A stretch of DNA of 36,017 nt, from contig CACYSG010000029.1 of the NCBI GenBank assembly GCA_902776955.1, forward strand, positions 1 to 36,017. Direction: 5' to 3'. Made by a program: the position numbers and the translations under genes. Source of the DNA: an uncultured Bacteroidales bacterium. GTDB taxonomy: Bacteria > Bacteroidota > Bacteroidia > Bacteroidales > Muribaculaceae. Positions 15,555 to 23,620 of this stretch are shown here, in pieces. The notes under the pieces are model-generated. The model was not told the origin of the DNA. It ran no database searches and saw nothing but the letters and a program-made list of their open reading frames with translations. Position 1 is the stretch's first letter, and the number at the start of each line of letters is the position of its first letter.

Positions 15555-18200
15555 ATGAGAAATAGGATATTGCACTTGATCATCATGGCGCTGACTATTG
15601 TGTCGAGCGCCCGAGCCCAGGATGTCCAGGCCATTGCCGAGCGGCTCGACCTTCAACGCTACGAATTTCCACAGGAGAAGATACACGTGATGACCGATCG
15701 CGGCGCTTACCTGAGTGGCGACACCATCAGGCTCAGGGCCTGGGTGGTGGATGCCGCGACCCATCAGCCGGTGACGGCCAGCAAGTTTGTGTACGTTGAA
15801 CTACTGTCGCCCACCGACTCGGTGTGCGAGCGCGTGAAAATCCATCAGGGCGATGACGGCGTGTGTGAGGGCTATCTGCCCATTCCCGATGACCTGCCCG
15901 AGGGCCGTTACCAGCTGACGGCCTACACCCTGTTCATGCAGAATGCCGGCTATGACTACTTCTGCCGCCAGCCGGTCGATATCGCGTGCCTGATGTCGTT
16001 GAAACAGCGCGTCGTCTCCCAGTGTGTGCGCTTTGACAATGAGGTGGAAGTGAGGTTGCGTTACATGGATTTATCGGGTCAGCCCTGTGAGTTCACGGGC
16101 TTCTATTATCAGAACCAGTATGGGTTTATGAAATCCCATGACGGCGGCTTTGGTGAAACGCAATTCACCCTCAAGGGCAAGGAGGCCCAGGAGCCGTTTG
16201 TGCTCGTCGAGATTGACGGATACGCCAAGTATATCCCGCTGCCCCCAAGCCGCAAGGTGCTGGTGGACTTCTATCCCGAGGGCGGCTATCTGGTGCCGGG
16301 AGTGGAAAATGCCGTGGCCTTCAAGATGCACGACCCCGGTAACCTGACGGTCAAGGCTTCGGGCGAACTGGTGGACGAGCTGGGCATGGTTGTCGCACCC
16401 CTACAGGTCGAGCATGACGGCATGGGCGTGGTGAGGTTCACACCGCGGGCCGATGGCCGCTACACGGCGCGGTGGCGCGACAACTTTGATAAGTTCGCCA
16501 CCTTTGACCTGCCACAGGTGCGTCCCGACGCCACGGTGTTGCAGGTGCTGCACAATACTGACGGTGGAGTGACGCTGCAGGCCGCCGGAGCCCATGTCGA
16601 CGGGTCGGTGCTGGTGGTGCAGCAACGGGGTTGCCTGGTTGCGGCATCACAGGAGTCCATCACCATGAGTGATAGCGAGTTCTCGCCTGGCGTGGTGCAG
16701 GCACTGCTGCTGGATGAGAGCGGCCGTTGCCTGAGCGAGCGCCTCTTCTTTGCCGGTCAGGGAACCCTGGCGGCGACCCCTGTCGAGACGCCACGTCCCG
16801 AATATGGCAACCGCGAGGCGGTGAAGGTGAGCGTGGACCTGAGCCAGTTGGCTGCAAAAGCCGCTGGCGGCGACTGTGCGGTGACCGTCGTTGACGACCA
16901 TGCCGCCATCGTCAGCGAGGGCGACATCTGGTCCAACCTGCTGCTGCAGAGCGACCTGCGCGGCAACATTCATGACCCGGGATACTACTTTGAGCAGGGC
17001 GACAGCGTGGATGCCGGCGAGCGTGCCCGCCATCTCGACATGCTCATGCTCACCCAGGGATGGCGCCGCTATGACATCCCCCGCGTGCTCAAGGGACTCG
17101 TCGCCGAGCCGCAATACCCCCTCGAGGTCTCGCAGGTGGTGACCGGCCGCGTGTTGAGCGAGTTCCGCAAGAAGCCGCTTGCCAATGCCGAGGTGGGCCT
17201 GATTATCCCCAAATTGGAATTTGCCGATGTGGCCACGACCGACTCGCTGGGCCGCTTCTCGGTCCCGGTGCCCCTGATGCCCGATGGCGTGGATTGTGTG
17301 GTCATCGCCATGAACGACAAGGGAAAGAAGCAGACCAATCTGGAACTGGCCAAAGAACAGTATCCCGACACTTATTATCTGATTGATGCCGACGCCTCCA
17401 ACGGATTGACGGCCAATGTGCAGGAAGAGCAGGCCTGGCGACTGATCAATGAGAATGACTGGCGGCACATCAGGCTCGATGAACTGGTGGTGACTGCAGC
17501 CTGGCGTAGGCACCAACCCTCGGTCGAGACAAAACGTTATCTGACGGCCGATGACATTCAAAAATTGGGCATCACCTCGGTCGATGGAGCCTTGAGGGCG
17601 ATAGGTGTGACCAACTTTGAAAAGGTCAATATCACCATCGACGGTGAACCGCTCAGTGACCTCTATTTCACCGATACCGAGACCTTCAAACAGGCATTGA
17701 CCTTGACGCTGGCACAAACCGATTGGAAAAATGATAAGCTCAAGCGCATCAAGTACGCGCCATTTGAAACGGGCACTGACTATGATTTGTCGAATGTCTC
17801 GATTGCCGATGGGTTTATCAGCATGCAGAATGTCGACTATATCGATTTCAGACGTGCTCGTGGAGGAAAGGTATCGGTAAACTTCAGCAGTAAAGCGGTC
17901 ACTGACAAAGTGTGGAAGGAACCCAGCCGATATGTCAAGATTGCCCACCCGATGGGGGCGCAGCAACCCGTGGAATTTTACTCGCCGCGCTACGATCAGG
18001 GAGATTGCGGCATCGAGCCCGGAAACGACCTGCGCCGTGTGCTCTACTGGAACCCCAGCGTGAAAGTGGGAGAGGACGGTAAGGCCAGCTTCGACTTCTA
18101 CAGCAGCGATGCCCGCAACACCAGCTACACCATCCTGGTCGAGGGTGTCACCGCCAGCGGTGAACTCGTCCACGGCAAGCAAGTGGTGGGGAAGAGATAA
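15555..18200 (+). CDS. Exported MG2-domain protein with TonB-plug-like region and no barrel
   Basis: An 881-residue exported protein with a signal peptide at 1-22 (ends SARAQ). Residues about 38-135 form an MG2-like alpha-2-macroglobulin domain (KIHVMTDRGAYLSGDTIRLRAWV, DDLPEGRYQLTAYT). The middle is built of beta-rich modules, including a carboxypeptidase-regulatory-like one near 525-590. Residues about 646-760 resemble a TonB-receptor plug (LDELVVTA, then DIQKLGITSVDGALRAIGV, INITIDGEPL-type strands), but the protein ends about 120 residues later without room for a 22-strand barrel. Such proteins are widespread in Bacteroidales and are often annotated only by these domains; their function is unknown. 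The stop codon lies in a heptamer array. Confidence 0.75.
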   Translation: MRNRILHLIIMALTIVSSARAQDVQAIAERLDLQRYEFPQEKIHVMTDRGAYLSGDTIRLRAWVVDAATHQPVTASKFVYVELLSPTDSVCERVKIHQGDDGVCEGYLPIPDDLPEGRYQLTAYTLFMQNAGYDYFCRQPVDIACLMSLKQRVVSQCVRFDNEVEVRLRYMDLSGQPCEFTGFYYQNQYGFMKSHDGGFGETQFTLKGKEAQEPFVLVEIDGYAKYIPLPPSRKVLVDFYPEGGYLVPGVENAVAFKMHDPGNLTVKASGELVDELGMVVAPLQVEHDGMGVVRFTPRADGRYTARWRDNFDKFATFDLPQVRPDATVLQVLHNTDGGVTLQAAGAHVDGSVLVVQQRGCLVAASQESITMSDSEFSPGVVQALLLDESGRCLSERLFFAGQGTLAATPVETPRPEYGNREAVKVSVDLSQLAAKAAGGDCAVTVVDDHAAIVSEGDIWSNLLLQSDLRGNIHDPGYYFEQGDSVDAGERARHLDMLMLTQGWRRYDIPRVLKGLVAEPQYPLEVSQVVTGRVLSEFRKKPLANAEVGLIIPKLEFADVATTDSLGRFSVPVPLMPDGVDCVVIAMNDKGKKQTNLELAKEQYPDTYYLIDADASNGLTANVQEEQAWRLINENDWRHIRLDELVVTAAWRRHQPSVETKRYLTADDIQKLGITSVDGALRAIGVTNFEKVNITIDGEPLSDLYFTDTETFKQALTLTLAQTDWKNDKLKRIKYAPFETGTDYDLSNVSIADGFISMQNVDYIDFRRARGGKVSVNFSSKAVTDKVWKEPSRYVKIAHPMGAQQPVEFYSPRYDQGDCGIEPGNDLRRVLYWNPSVKVGEDGKASFDFYSSDARNTSYTILVEGVTASGELVHGKQVVGKR

Positions 18201-18235
18201 GAGTTAAGAGATAAAAGATAAGAGATAAAAGATAA
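18194..18235 (+). repeat. Heptamer array RAGATAA, 6 units
   Basis: GAGATAA, GAGTTAA, GAGATAA, AAGATAA, GAGATAA, AAGATAA. The TAA at 18198-18200 in the first unit is the stop codon of the 15555 gene. Confidence 0.92.
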
Positions 18236-18325
18236 TAGGTGGGGGCTTGGGTGTTGGCTTTTCCTTAAAAAATGTAGTTAATTTATAAAAAATGTTGTAA
18301 AACGGGGGTGTAGAGGGGCTTTGTT

Positions 18326-18355
18326 TTGGTTTTTCGGTTGATTTGAGTAATTTTG
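18326..18355 (+). promoter_or_regulatory. Bacteroidetes promoter of the salvage cluster
   Basis: TTG at 18326-18328 and TAATTTTG at 18348-18355 with a 19-nt spacer are a near-ideal match to the -33/-7 consensus. Transcription should start near 18361, so the whole nonamer array that follows would lie in the 5' untranslated leader of the 18480 gene. Confidence 0.75.
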
Positions 18356-18367
18356 TTGCATTAGAAA

Positions 18368-18466
18368 TTGGTCGAATTGGTCGAATTGGTCGAATTGGTC
18401 AAATTGGTCGAATTGGTCAAATTAGACAAATTGGTCCAATAAGTCCAATTGGTCCAATGAGTGAAA
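18368..18466 (+). repeat. Nonamer array TTGGTCGAA, 11 units, in the mRNA leader
   Basis: Eleven 9-bp units: TTGGTCGAA four times, then TTGGTCAAA, TTAGACAAA, TTGGTCCAA and TAAGTCCAA variants ending with TGAGTGAAA. It begins about 7 nt after the likely transcription start and ends 13 nt before the ATG at 18480. No Shine-Dalgarno is present, so the array occupies the region where a leader would contact the ribosome. Confidence 0.95.
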
Positions 18467-18479
18467 TACGAGAATCAAG

Positions 18480-21400
18480 ATGAAGAAAACAAGCCAAGTA
18501 TTGTTGAGCCTTGCTGCCTGCCTGTCGATGGCCTTGCCGATGCAGGCCCAGGACCAGACGTTCACCCAGGAGCAGCAGGATGCCATCCAGCGCATAGTGG
18601 CCGGCAAATTGCCCGAGCACATGGGGGTGGGCGACCTGAAGGTGCGCTCCCTGACATTTGAGAACGACACCGTCAAGGTGGACGTGAGTGAGAACTTCGG
18701 CGACGTGCCGTTTACCGAGGCCGGCGTGGAGCAGATGCGCGACGAGATACGTGAGGCGCTCGGCGCCCAGTACGATGACAGCCCGGTGCTCGTCACCATC
18801 ATGGGCAACGACATCAACAAGTATTTTGCCGACTACGAGCCCGCCTATAAGCGTTCGCACAAACCTTTTATCAGCGAACTTGACGCCAACCGCCACTACA
18901 AGCATGGCCTGGACGGCAACATCGTGGCGATGTGGCCGAGCCACGGCTGGTACTTCGAGCCCCTGCTCAACCGCTGGGAGTGGCAACGTGCCCGCCTGAT
19001 GCAGACCGTCGAGGACATGTACACCCACAGCTATGTGCTGCCGTTCCTCATCCCGATGCTCGAGAATGCCGGTGCCTATGTGTGGAACGCCCGTGAGCGT
19101 GACACCCACAATGTGGGCGTCGTGGTCGATAACGACGGCGGCGAGGCCCAGCAGGGCTACGCCGAGCACAACGGCAAGCAGAAGTGGCAGCCCGGCCAGG
19201 ACGCCGGCTTCGCCTACCTGCGTCCGCAATACAAAGACTTTGAGAATCCGTTTACCGAGGGCACCTACCGCATGGTCAAGGCCGAGAGAGACAAGAAGAA
19301 ACTCTCGACCGCCACGTGGGACGTCGATATGCCCGAGGCTGGCGAGTTTGCCGTATATGTATCCTACAAGTCCCTGCCCAACAGCGCCCGCGACGTGACC
19401 TATACTGTCAACAGCCTGAGCGGGAAGCGTCAGTTCCGCGTCGACCAGACGATGGCGGGCGGCGTGTGGGTCTATCTGGGCACCTTCCCCCTGGCCCAGG
19501 GCATGAACCAGGCCGTTGTCGAGGTTTCCAACCTGAGCGACGACAAGGATGCCGTCATCACCGCCGATGCCATCCATGTGGGCGGTGGCAAGGGCAACAT
19601 CGCGCGCCGCGTGGCATTGCCCACCGAGGAGAACCGCCGCATTGCCGCCGAGCAGGAGAACGAGAAGTACCTGGGCAAGGCGGGCGTGAATTATAGCTAC
19701 ATCGGCAGCGGTGAGCATCCCTGGTTCCACTTGGGATCGCGATATTACCTGCAGTGGGCAGGCTTCCCCGACAGCGTCTATTCCACCTCCCACGGCATCA
19801 ATGACTATGTGGACGATTACCGCAGCCGTGGCGAGTGGGTCAACTATCTGGCCGGGGGCAGCGACGTGTTGCCCGACCGTGGCGGACTCAGGGTGCCGGT
19901 GGATATCTCCTTCTGCCTGCACACCGATGCCGGCACCACGCCCGACGACGAGATCGTGGGCACCCTGCTGATCTACTGCACCAGCAGCGGCGGCAAGAAA
20001 TTCGGTAAGTATGCCAACGGCACGCCCCGCGAACTCTCGCGCCGCTACTGCAACCTGCTCTCGACCGAGATTGTCAAGGACATTCGCGCCAAGTGGGAAC
20101 CCAACTGGACCCGCCGCGGCATGTGGGACAGGAGCTACTATGAGGCACGCGTGCCCGAGGTACCCGCCGTGTTGATGGAGCTGCTGTCGCACCAGAATTT
20201 CGCCGACATGAAGTACGGCCTCGACCCGATGTTCCGCTTCGACGTGAGCCGCGCCATCTATAAGGGTATGTTGAAATTCATCGCCCAGCGCGACCACCGC
20301 TCCTATGTCGTGCAGCCGTTGCCCGTCAACACCTTTGCCATCAGCAAGATCGAGAAGGGGCATTACCTGCTCACGTGGAACCCCACCCACGACGACTTGA
20401 GCGACAACGCCGATGCCACGTCCTATATCGTGTGTGAGCGCGTGGGCCTCGACGGCGCGTTCAAGGAGATTGCCACCGTCAAGGGTCCGCAGTACAGTGT
20501 GCGCATCAGCGACAACAAGTTACACTCCTACCGCATCATTGCCATGAACGACGGCGGCCGCAGCTTCCCCAGCGAGACCTTGAGCCTGGGTGAGGCGGCA
20601 GGCAGCTTCGGCGATGTGCTGGTGGTGAACGGGTTCACCCGCGTGAGCGCTCCCGACTGGTTTGACGGTCCCGATCGCGCCGGCTTTGACGATGACAAGG
20701 ACCACGGCGTGCCCTACATCCAGCAAATCAATTACCTGGGCTCGCAGTATGAGTTCCGCCGCGCGCTGGAATGGAAGGACGACGATGCACCGGGATTTGG
20801 CAGTAGCCGCAGCAACTACGAGACGATGAACGTGGCGGGTAACAACTTCGACTATCCCGCGGTGCACGGCGAGGCGCTGATGAACACCGGCTACTCCTTC
20901 GTTTCCTGCAGCCAGCAGGCGCTCGAGGCAGGGTATAACACCGACGGTTACCACCTGATGGACCTCATCCTGGGTAAGCAGAAGGAGATCAAGACGGGCA
21001 GCGGCAAGATGCCCACCCGCTTCAAGATTTATACCGCGGGCCTGAAGGACGCCCTGAGACGCTTCACCTCTGGCGGCGGCAGCGTGATGCTGTCCGGAGC
21101 CTATGTGGGCAGCGACCTGTGGGACAATGCCGCGGGCAACAACGACGAGGCCGGGAAGAAATTTGTCAAGGAAGTCCTCGGCTTCGAGGGCCTGCACGGC
21201 AGGGCGTCGCTCGATGGCACGGTCAATGCCACCGACAGCCCGTCCAACCCCCTGTCCTCGCCTGGTGCCTGGAGTTTCACCAACAGGTTGAACAGCAAGA
21301 CCTATGCTGTCGAGTCGCCCGACGCGATACGCGCCAGCGACGACCGCGGCTTCACGTGGATGCGCTACGGCGAGAACGGCCTGCCCGCCGCCATCGCCAG

Positions 21401-21512
21401 CGACCGCGGCACCTACCGCACTGTGGTCATGGGCTTCCCCCTGGAGACAGTGACCACCCTGCAGGAACGCACCAGCCTGATGAGCCGCATCATGGAATTC
21501 CTGGGCGACTAA
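18480..21512 (+). CDS. Amidase with inserted golvesin domain and C-terminal modules
   Basis: A 1010-residue exported protein of the Bacteroidetes group often misnamed xanthan lyase. Signal peptide 1-21 (ends PMQAQ). An N-terminal domain at 25-115 is followed by the first part of an Amidase_3-like fold (MWPSHGWYFEP with His154, then RWEWQRARLMQTVEDMYT with Glu). A golvesin-like beta domain is inserted at about 255-365. The amidase resumes with FCLHTDAG (about 478) and VLMELLSHQNFAD (about 564), which supply the second His and the catalytic Glu. A fibronectin-III-like domain (about 605-700) and a 300-residue alpha/beta C-terminal domain follow. The predicted role is cleavage of peptidoglycan stem peptides outside the inner membrane. 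It is the first gene after the 18326 promoter, so it probably leads the cluster. Confidence 0.82.
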   Translation: MKKTSQVLLSLAACLSMALPMQAQDQTFTQEQQDAIQRIVAGKLPEHMGVGDLKVRSLTFENDTVKVDVSENFGDVPFTEAGVEQMRDEIREALGAQYDDSPVLVTIMGNDINKYFADYEPAYKRSHKPFISELDANRHYKHGLDGNIVAMWPSHGWYFEPLLNRWEWQRARLMQTVEDMYTHSYVLPFLIPMLENAGAYVWNARERDTHNVGVVVDNDGGEAQQGYAEHNGKQKWQPGQDAGFAYLRPQYKDFENPFTEGTYRMVKAERDKKKLSTATWDVDMPEAGEFAVYVSYKSLPNSARDVTYTVNSLSGKRQFRVDQTMAGGVWVYLGTFPLAQGMNQAVVEVSNLSDDKDAVITADAIHVGGGKGNIARRVALPTEENRRIAAEQENEKYLGKAGVNYSYIGSGEHPWFHLGSRYYLQWAGFPDSVYSTSHGINDYVDDYRSRGEWVNYLAGGSDVLPDRGGLRVPVDISFCLHTDAGTTPDDEIVGTLLIYCTSSGGKKFGKYANGTPRELSRRYCNLLSTEIVKDIRAKWEPNWTRRGMWDRSYYEARVPEVPAVLMELLSHQNFADMKYGLDPMFRFDVSRAIYKGMLKFIAQRDHRSYVVQPLPVNTFAISKIEKGHYLLTWNPTHDDLSDNADATSYIVCERVGLDGAFKEIATVKGPQYSVRISDNKLHSYRIIAMNDGGRSFPSETLSLGEAAGSFGDVLVVNGFTRVSAPDWFDGPDRAGFDDDKDHGVPYIQQINYLGSQYEFRRALEWKDDDAPGFGSSRSNYETMNVAGNNFDYPAVHGEALMNTGYSFVSCSQQALEAGYNTDGYHLMDLILGKQKEIKTGSGKMPTRFKIYTAGLKDALRRFTSGGGSVMLSGAYVGSDLWDNAAGNNDEAGKKFVKEVLGFEGLHGRASLDGTVNATDSPSNPLSSPGAWSFTNRLNSKTYAVESPDAIRASDDRGFTWMRYGENGLPAAIASDRGTYRTVVMGFPLETVTTLQERTSLMSRIMEFLGD

Positions 21513-21557
21513 AGACCCTAAGGTCCTTAAAGTCCTTAAAGACCTTAAGGTCCTTAT
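21513..21557 (+). repeat. Nonamer array RGNCCTTAA, 5 units
   Basis: AGACCCTAA, GGTCCTTAA, AGTCCTTAA, AGACCTTAA, GGTCCTTAT, starting immediately after the stop of the 18480 gene and ending 51 nt before the ATG at 21609. Same family as 9542-9586 and 26020-26082. Confidence 0.93.
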
Positions 21558-21608
21558 CAAGAGAAGAAAAATAAATCAATAACAATTATATAAAAAGAAA
21601 AAGAAGTC

Positions 21609-23108
21609 ATGGGAAGAATTAATTGCTTTATCCCGTTTGCCAACGCCGAGCAGGCTGCGCAAACCATCCAGAACCTCAAGGAGCAGGAGCTGGTGAACAA
21701 GATTTACCTCCTCGCCACCGAGGAAGGTGCCACCGCCGTCGAGGGCTGCGAGCTGGTGCCCGTCAAGGGCCTGACCTCGAGCGCCACGATGCGTGCCGTC
21801 GCCGAGCGTGCCGACGCCGACTATGTGCTGCTCTACACCAAGTTTGACACCCTGAAGATGGGTCCGTTCTCGCTGGAGCGTTTTGCCAAGCTGGGTGACG
21901 ACACCTGCTCGGGTATGCTCTATGCCGACCACTACAACGTGACCGAGAAGGGCGCCGACAAGGCCCCGGTCATCGATTACCAGATGGGCAGCCTCAGGGA
22001 CGACTTCGACTTTGGCTCGGTGCTGTTCTTCTGCGGCGAGTGCTTCAAGCGGGCTGCGGGCGCGATGAAGGCCGACTATGAGTTCGCCGGCCTGTACGAC
22101 CTGCGCCTCAAGCTGTCGCAGTTTGCCCCCATCACCCACATCAACGAGTTCCTGTACAGCGATGTCGAGCTCGACACCCGCAAGAGCGGCGAGAAGATCT
22201 TCGACTACGTTGATCCGCGCAACCGTGGCCGCCAGATCGAGATGGAGCAGGCCTGCACCGAGCACCTCAAGGAAATCGGCGGCTATCTGGCTTCCACACG
22301 CATCGTCGACGGCAAGGAAGTGCCCAACTTCCGCCACATCGAGTTTGACCAGGACGACTTCGAGGTCGAGGCCACGGTGATGATTCCCGTGCGCAACCGC
22401 ATCCGCACCATCCGCGACGCCATCGACTCGGTGCTCAAGCAGCAGTGCGACTTCAAGTTCAACCTGATGGTTGTGGACAATTTCTCGACCGACGGCACCC
22501 GCGAGGCCATCGCCGAGTATAACGACCCGCGCCTGATTCACATCATCGCCGACTTCTATGACATGGGCATCGGCGGCTACTGGAACCTGGCCGCCCACCG
22601 CAAGAACGCCGGCAAGTTTATCGTGCAGCTCGACAGCGACGACATGTACAAGGACGAGCACACGCTGCAGACGATGGTCAACGCCTTCTACGAGCAGAAC
22701 GTGGCGATGGTCGTGGGCACCTACCAGATGACCGACATCCACCTCAATCCCATTCCCCCCGGCATCATCGACCACAAGGAGTGGACCCCCGAGAATGGCC
22801 GCAACAACGCCCTGCGCATCAACGGCCTGGGCGCGCCGCGTGCGTTCTACACCCCCGTGCTGCGCGAGGTGAAGATTCCTAACACGAGCTACGGCGAGGA
22901 CTATGCCCTGGGCCTGAACATCTCGCGCCATTACCAGATTGGCCGCGTCTATACGCCCGTGTACCTGTGCCGCCGCTGGGACGACAACAGCGACGCCTCG
23001 CTCGACGTCGAGAAGATGAACCGCAACAACCTCTACAAGGACCGCATCCGCACCTGGGAACTCCAGGCCCGTATTGCATTGAATAAGACTTTAGACTTTA
23101 GACATTAG
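21609..23108 (+). CDS. Two-domain family 2 glycosyltransferase
   Basis: A 499-residue cytoplasmic protein with no signal or membrane segment. The C-terminal half, from about 251, is a typical GT2 GT-A domain: ATVMIPVRNRIRTIRDAIDSVL, VVDNFSTDGTREAI and the metal-binding motif QLDSDDMY near 340. The N-terminal half (1-200) also looks GT-A-like (INCFIPFANAEQAAQTIQNL, DADYVLLYTKFDTLKMG) but lacks a clear DXD, so it may be degenerate or bind a donor or regulator. The acceptor is unknown; its place among salvage genes suggests an amino-sugar substrate, as inference. The last seven residues (KTLDFRH) and the stop are encoded by a heptamer array that has run into the gene. Confidence 0.8.
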   Translation: MGRINCFIPFANAEQAAQTIQNLKEQELVNKIYLLATEEGATAVEGCELVPVKGLTSSATMRAVAERADADYVLLYTKFDTLKMGPFSLERFAKLGDDTCSGMLYADHYNVTEKGADKAPVIDYQMGSLRDDFDFGSVLFFCGECFKRAAGAMKADYEFAGLYDLRLKLSQFAPITHINEFLYSDVELDTRKSGEKIFDYVDPRNRGRQIEMEQACTEHLKEIGGYLASTRIVDGKEVPNFRHIEFDQDDFEVEATVMIPVRNRIRTIRDAIDSVLKQQCDFKFNLMVVDNFSTDGTREAIAEYNDPRLIHIIADFYDMGIGGYWNLAAHRKNAGKFIVQLDSDDMYKDEHTLQTMVNAFYEQNVAMVVGTYQMTDIHLNPIPPGIIDHKEWTPENGRNNALRINGLGAPRAFYTPVLREVKIPNTSYGEDYALGLNISRHYQIGRVYTPVYLCRRWDDNSDASLDVEKMNRNNLYKDRIRTWELQARIALNKTLDFRH

Positions 23109-23126
23109 ACTTTAGACATTAGATGG
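23085..23126 (+). repeat. Heptamer array TAGACTT, 6 units, left flank of the four-helix-bundle gene
   Basis: AAGACTT, TAGACTT, TAGACAT, TAGACTT, TAGACAT, TAGATGG. Units 1-3 lie inside the GT2 reading frame, and its TAG stop (23106-23108) starts the fourth unit. The orientation is opposite to the array at 23532-23615, so the two form an inverted pair around the 23175 gene. Confidence 0.93.
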
Positions 23127-23174
23127 TCTTTAGTCTGTTGGAAAGATTGGCATATCGCTCAAAAAATATCAATA

Positions 23175-23546
23175 ATGAAATCTAGTGACTTTAGAAAATT
23201 AATCGTTTGGCAGAAGGCCATGGATCTGACGATAGAAGTTTATTCATTAGTGAAATTACTTCCTCGTGAGGAAACGTTCTCCTTGTGTGACCAGATGCGT
23301 AGATCGGCTGTCTCTATACCAGCTAATATTGCTGAAGGTCAAGGGAGAGATACCGATAAAGAATATAACCGGTTTATTTCTATAGCACGAGGCTCTCTTT
23401 GGGAGCTATTGACTCATATTGAAATTTGTGAACGGTTGAGTTATATTAGCGCTGACCGATCATCCAAGGCAAGGAATTTGATTACCGAAATCAGCAAAAT
23501 GCTATTAGCATTATCCAATGCCATTTCCCCCAAGTCTAACGTCTAA
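23175..23546 (+). CDS. Four-helix-bundle protein, S23/IVP family
   Basis: A 123-residue all-helical protein of the family first seen as intervening-sequence proteins in 23S rRNA genes and related to the Avd accessory protein of diversity-generating retroelements. Diagnostic stretches are FRKLIVWQKAMDLTIEVY, DQMRRSAVSIPANIAEGQGR and YNRFISIARGSLWELLTHIEI. Length is normal. Its molecular role is not established; members are basic and thought to bind nucleic acid. It is clearly more AT-rich than its neighbours and separates GT2 from DUF4922 in an otherwise metabolic cluster. Inverted heptamer arrays flank it, and its last residues (KSNV) and stop are encoded by the right array. I infer a recent insertion. 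Confidence 0.88.
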   Translation: MKSSDFRKLIVWQKAMDLTIEVYSLVKLLPREETFSLCDQMRRSAVSIPANIAEGQGRDTDKEYNRFISIARGSLWELLTHIEICERLSYISADRSSKARNLITEISKMLLALSNAISPKSNV

Positions 23547-23615
23547 CGTCTAAAATCTAACGTCTAGAATCTAACGTCTAAAGTCTAAGGTCTAAGGTCT
23601 AAAGTCTAACATCTA
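23532..23615 (+). repeat. Heptamer array ANGTCTA, 12 units, right flank of the four-helix-bundle gene
   Basis: Twelve 7-bp units of the form NNRTCTA or NNATCTA (AAGTCTA, ACGTCTA, AGGTCTA, AAATCTA, GAATCTA, ACATCTA). They start inside the end of the 23175 gene and finish 5 nt before the ATG at 23621. The unit is the reverse complement of the TAGACNN family at 23085-23126 and 9493-9541. Confidence 0.95.
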
Positions 23616-23620
23616 ATCAA

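Noticed and set aside
18417-20390. Minus-strand frame of 657 residues opposite the golvesin-amidase
   Set aside because: Same reason: no domain, and its 'N-terminus' is translated nonamer repeat.
23175-23546. Diversity-generating retroelement, because the S23 family is related to Avd
   Set aside because: No reverse transcriptase and no template/variable repeat pair is visible in the window.
23085-23615. CRISPR array
   Set aside because: Units are 7 bp and contiguous, with no spacers and no cas genes nearby.
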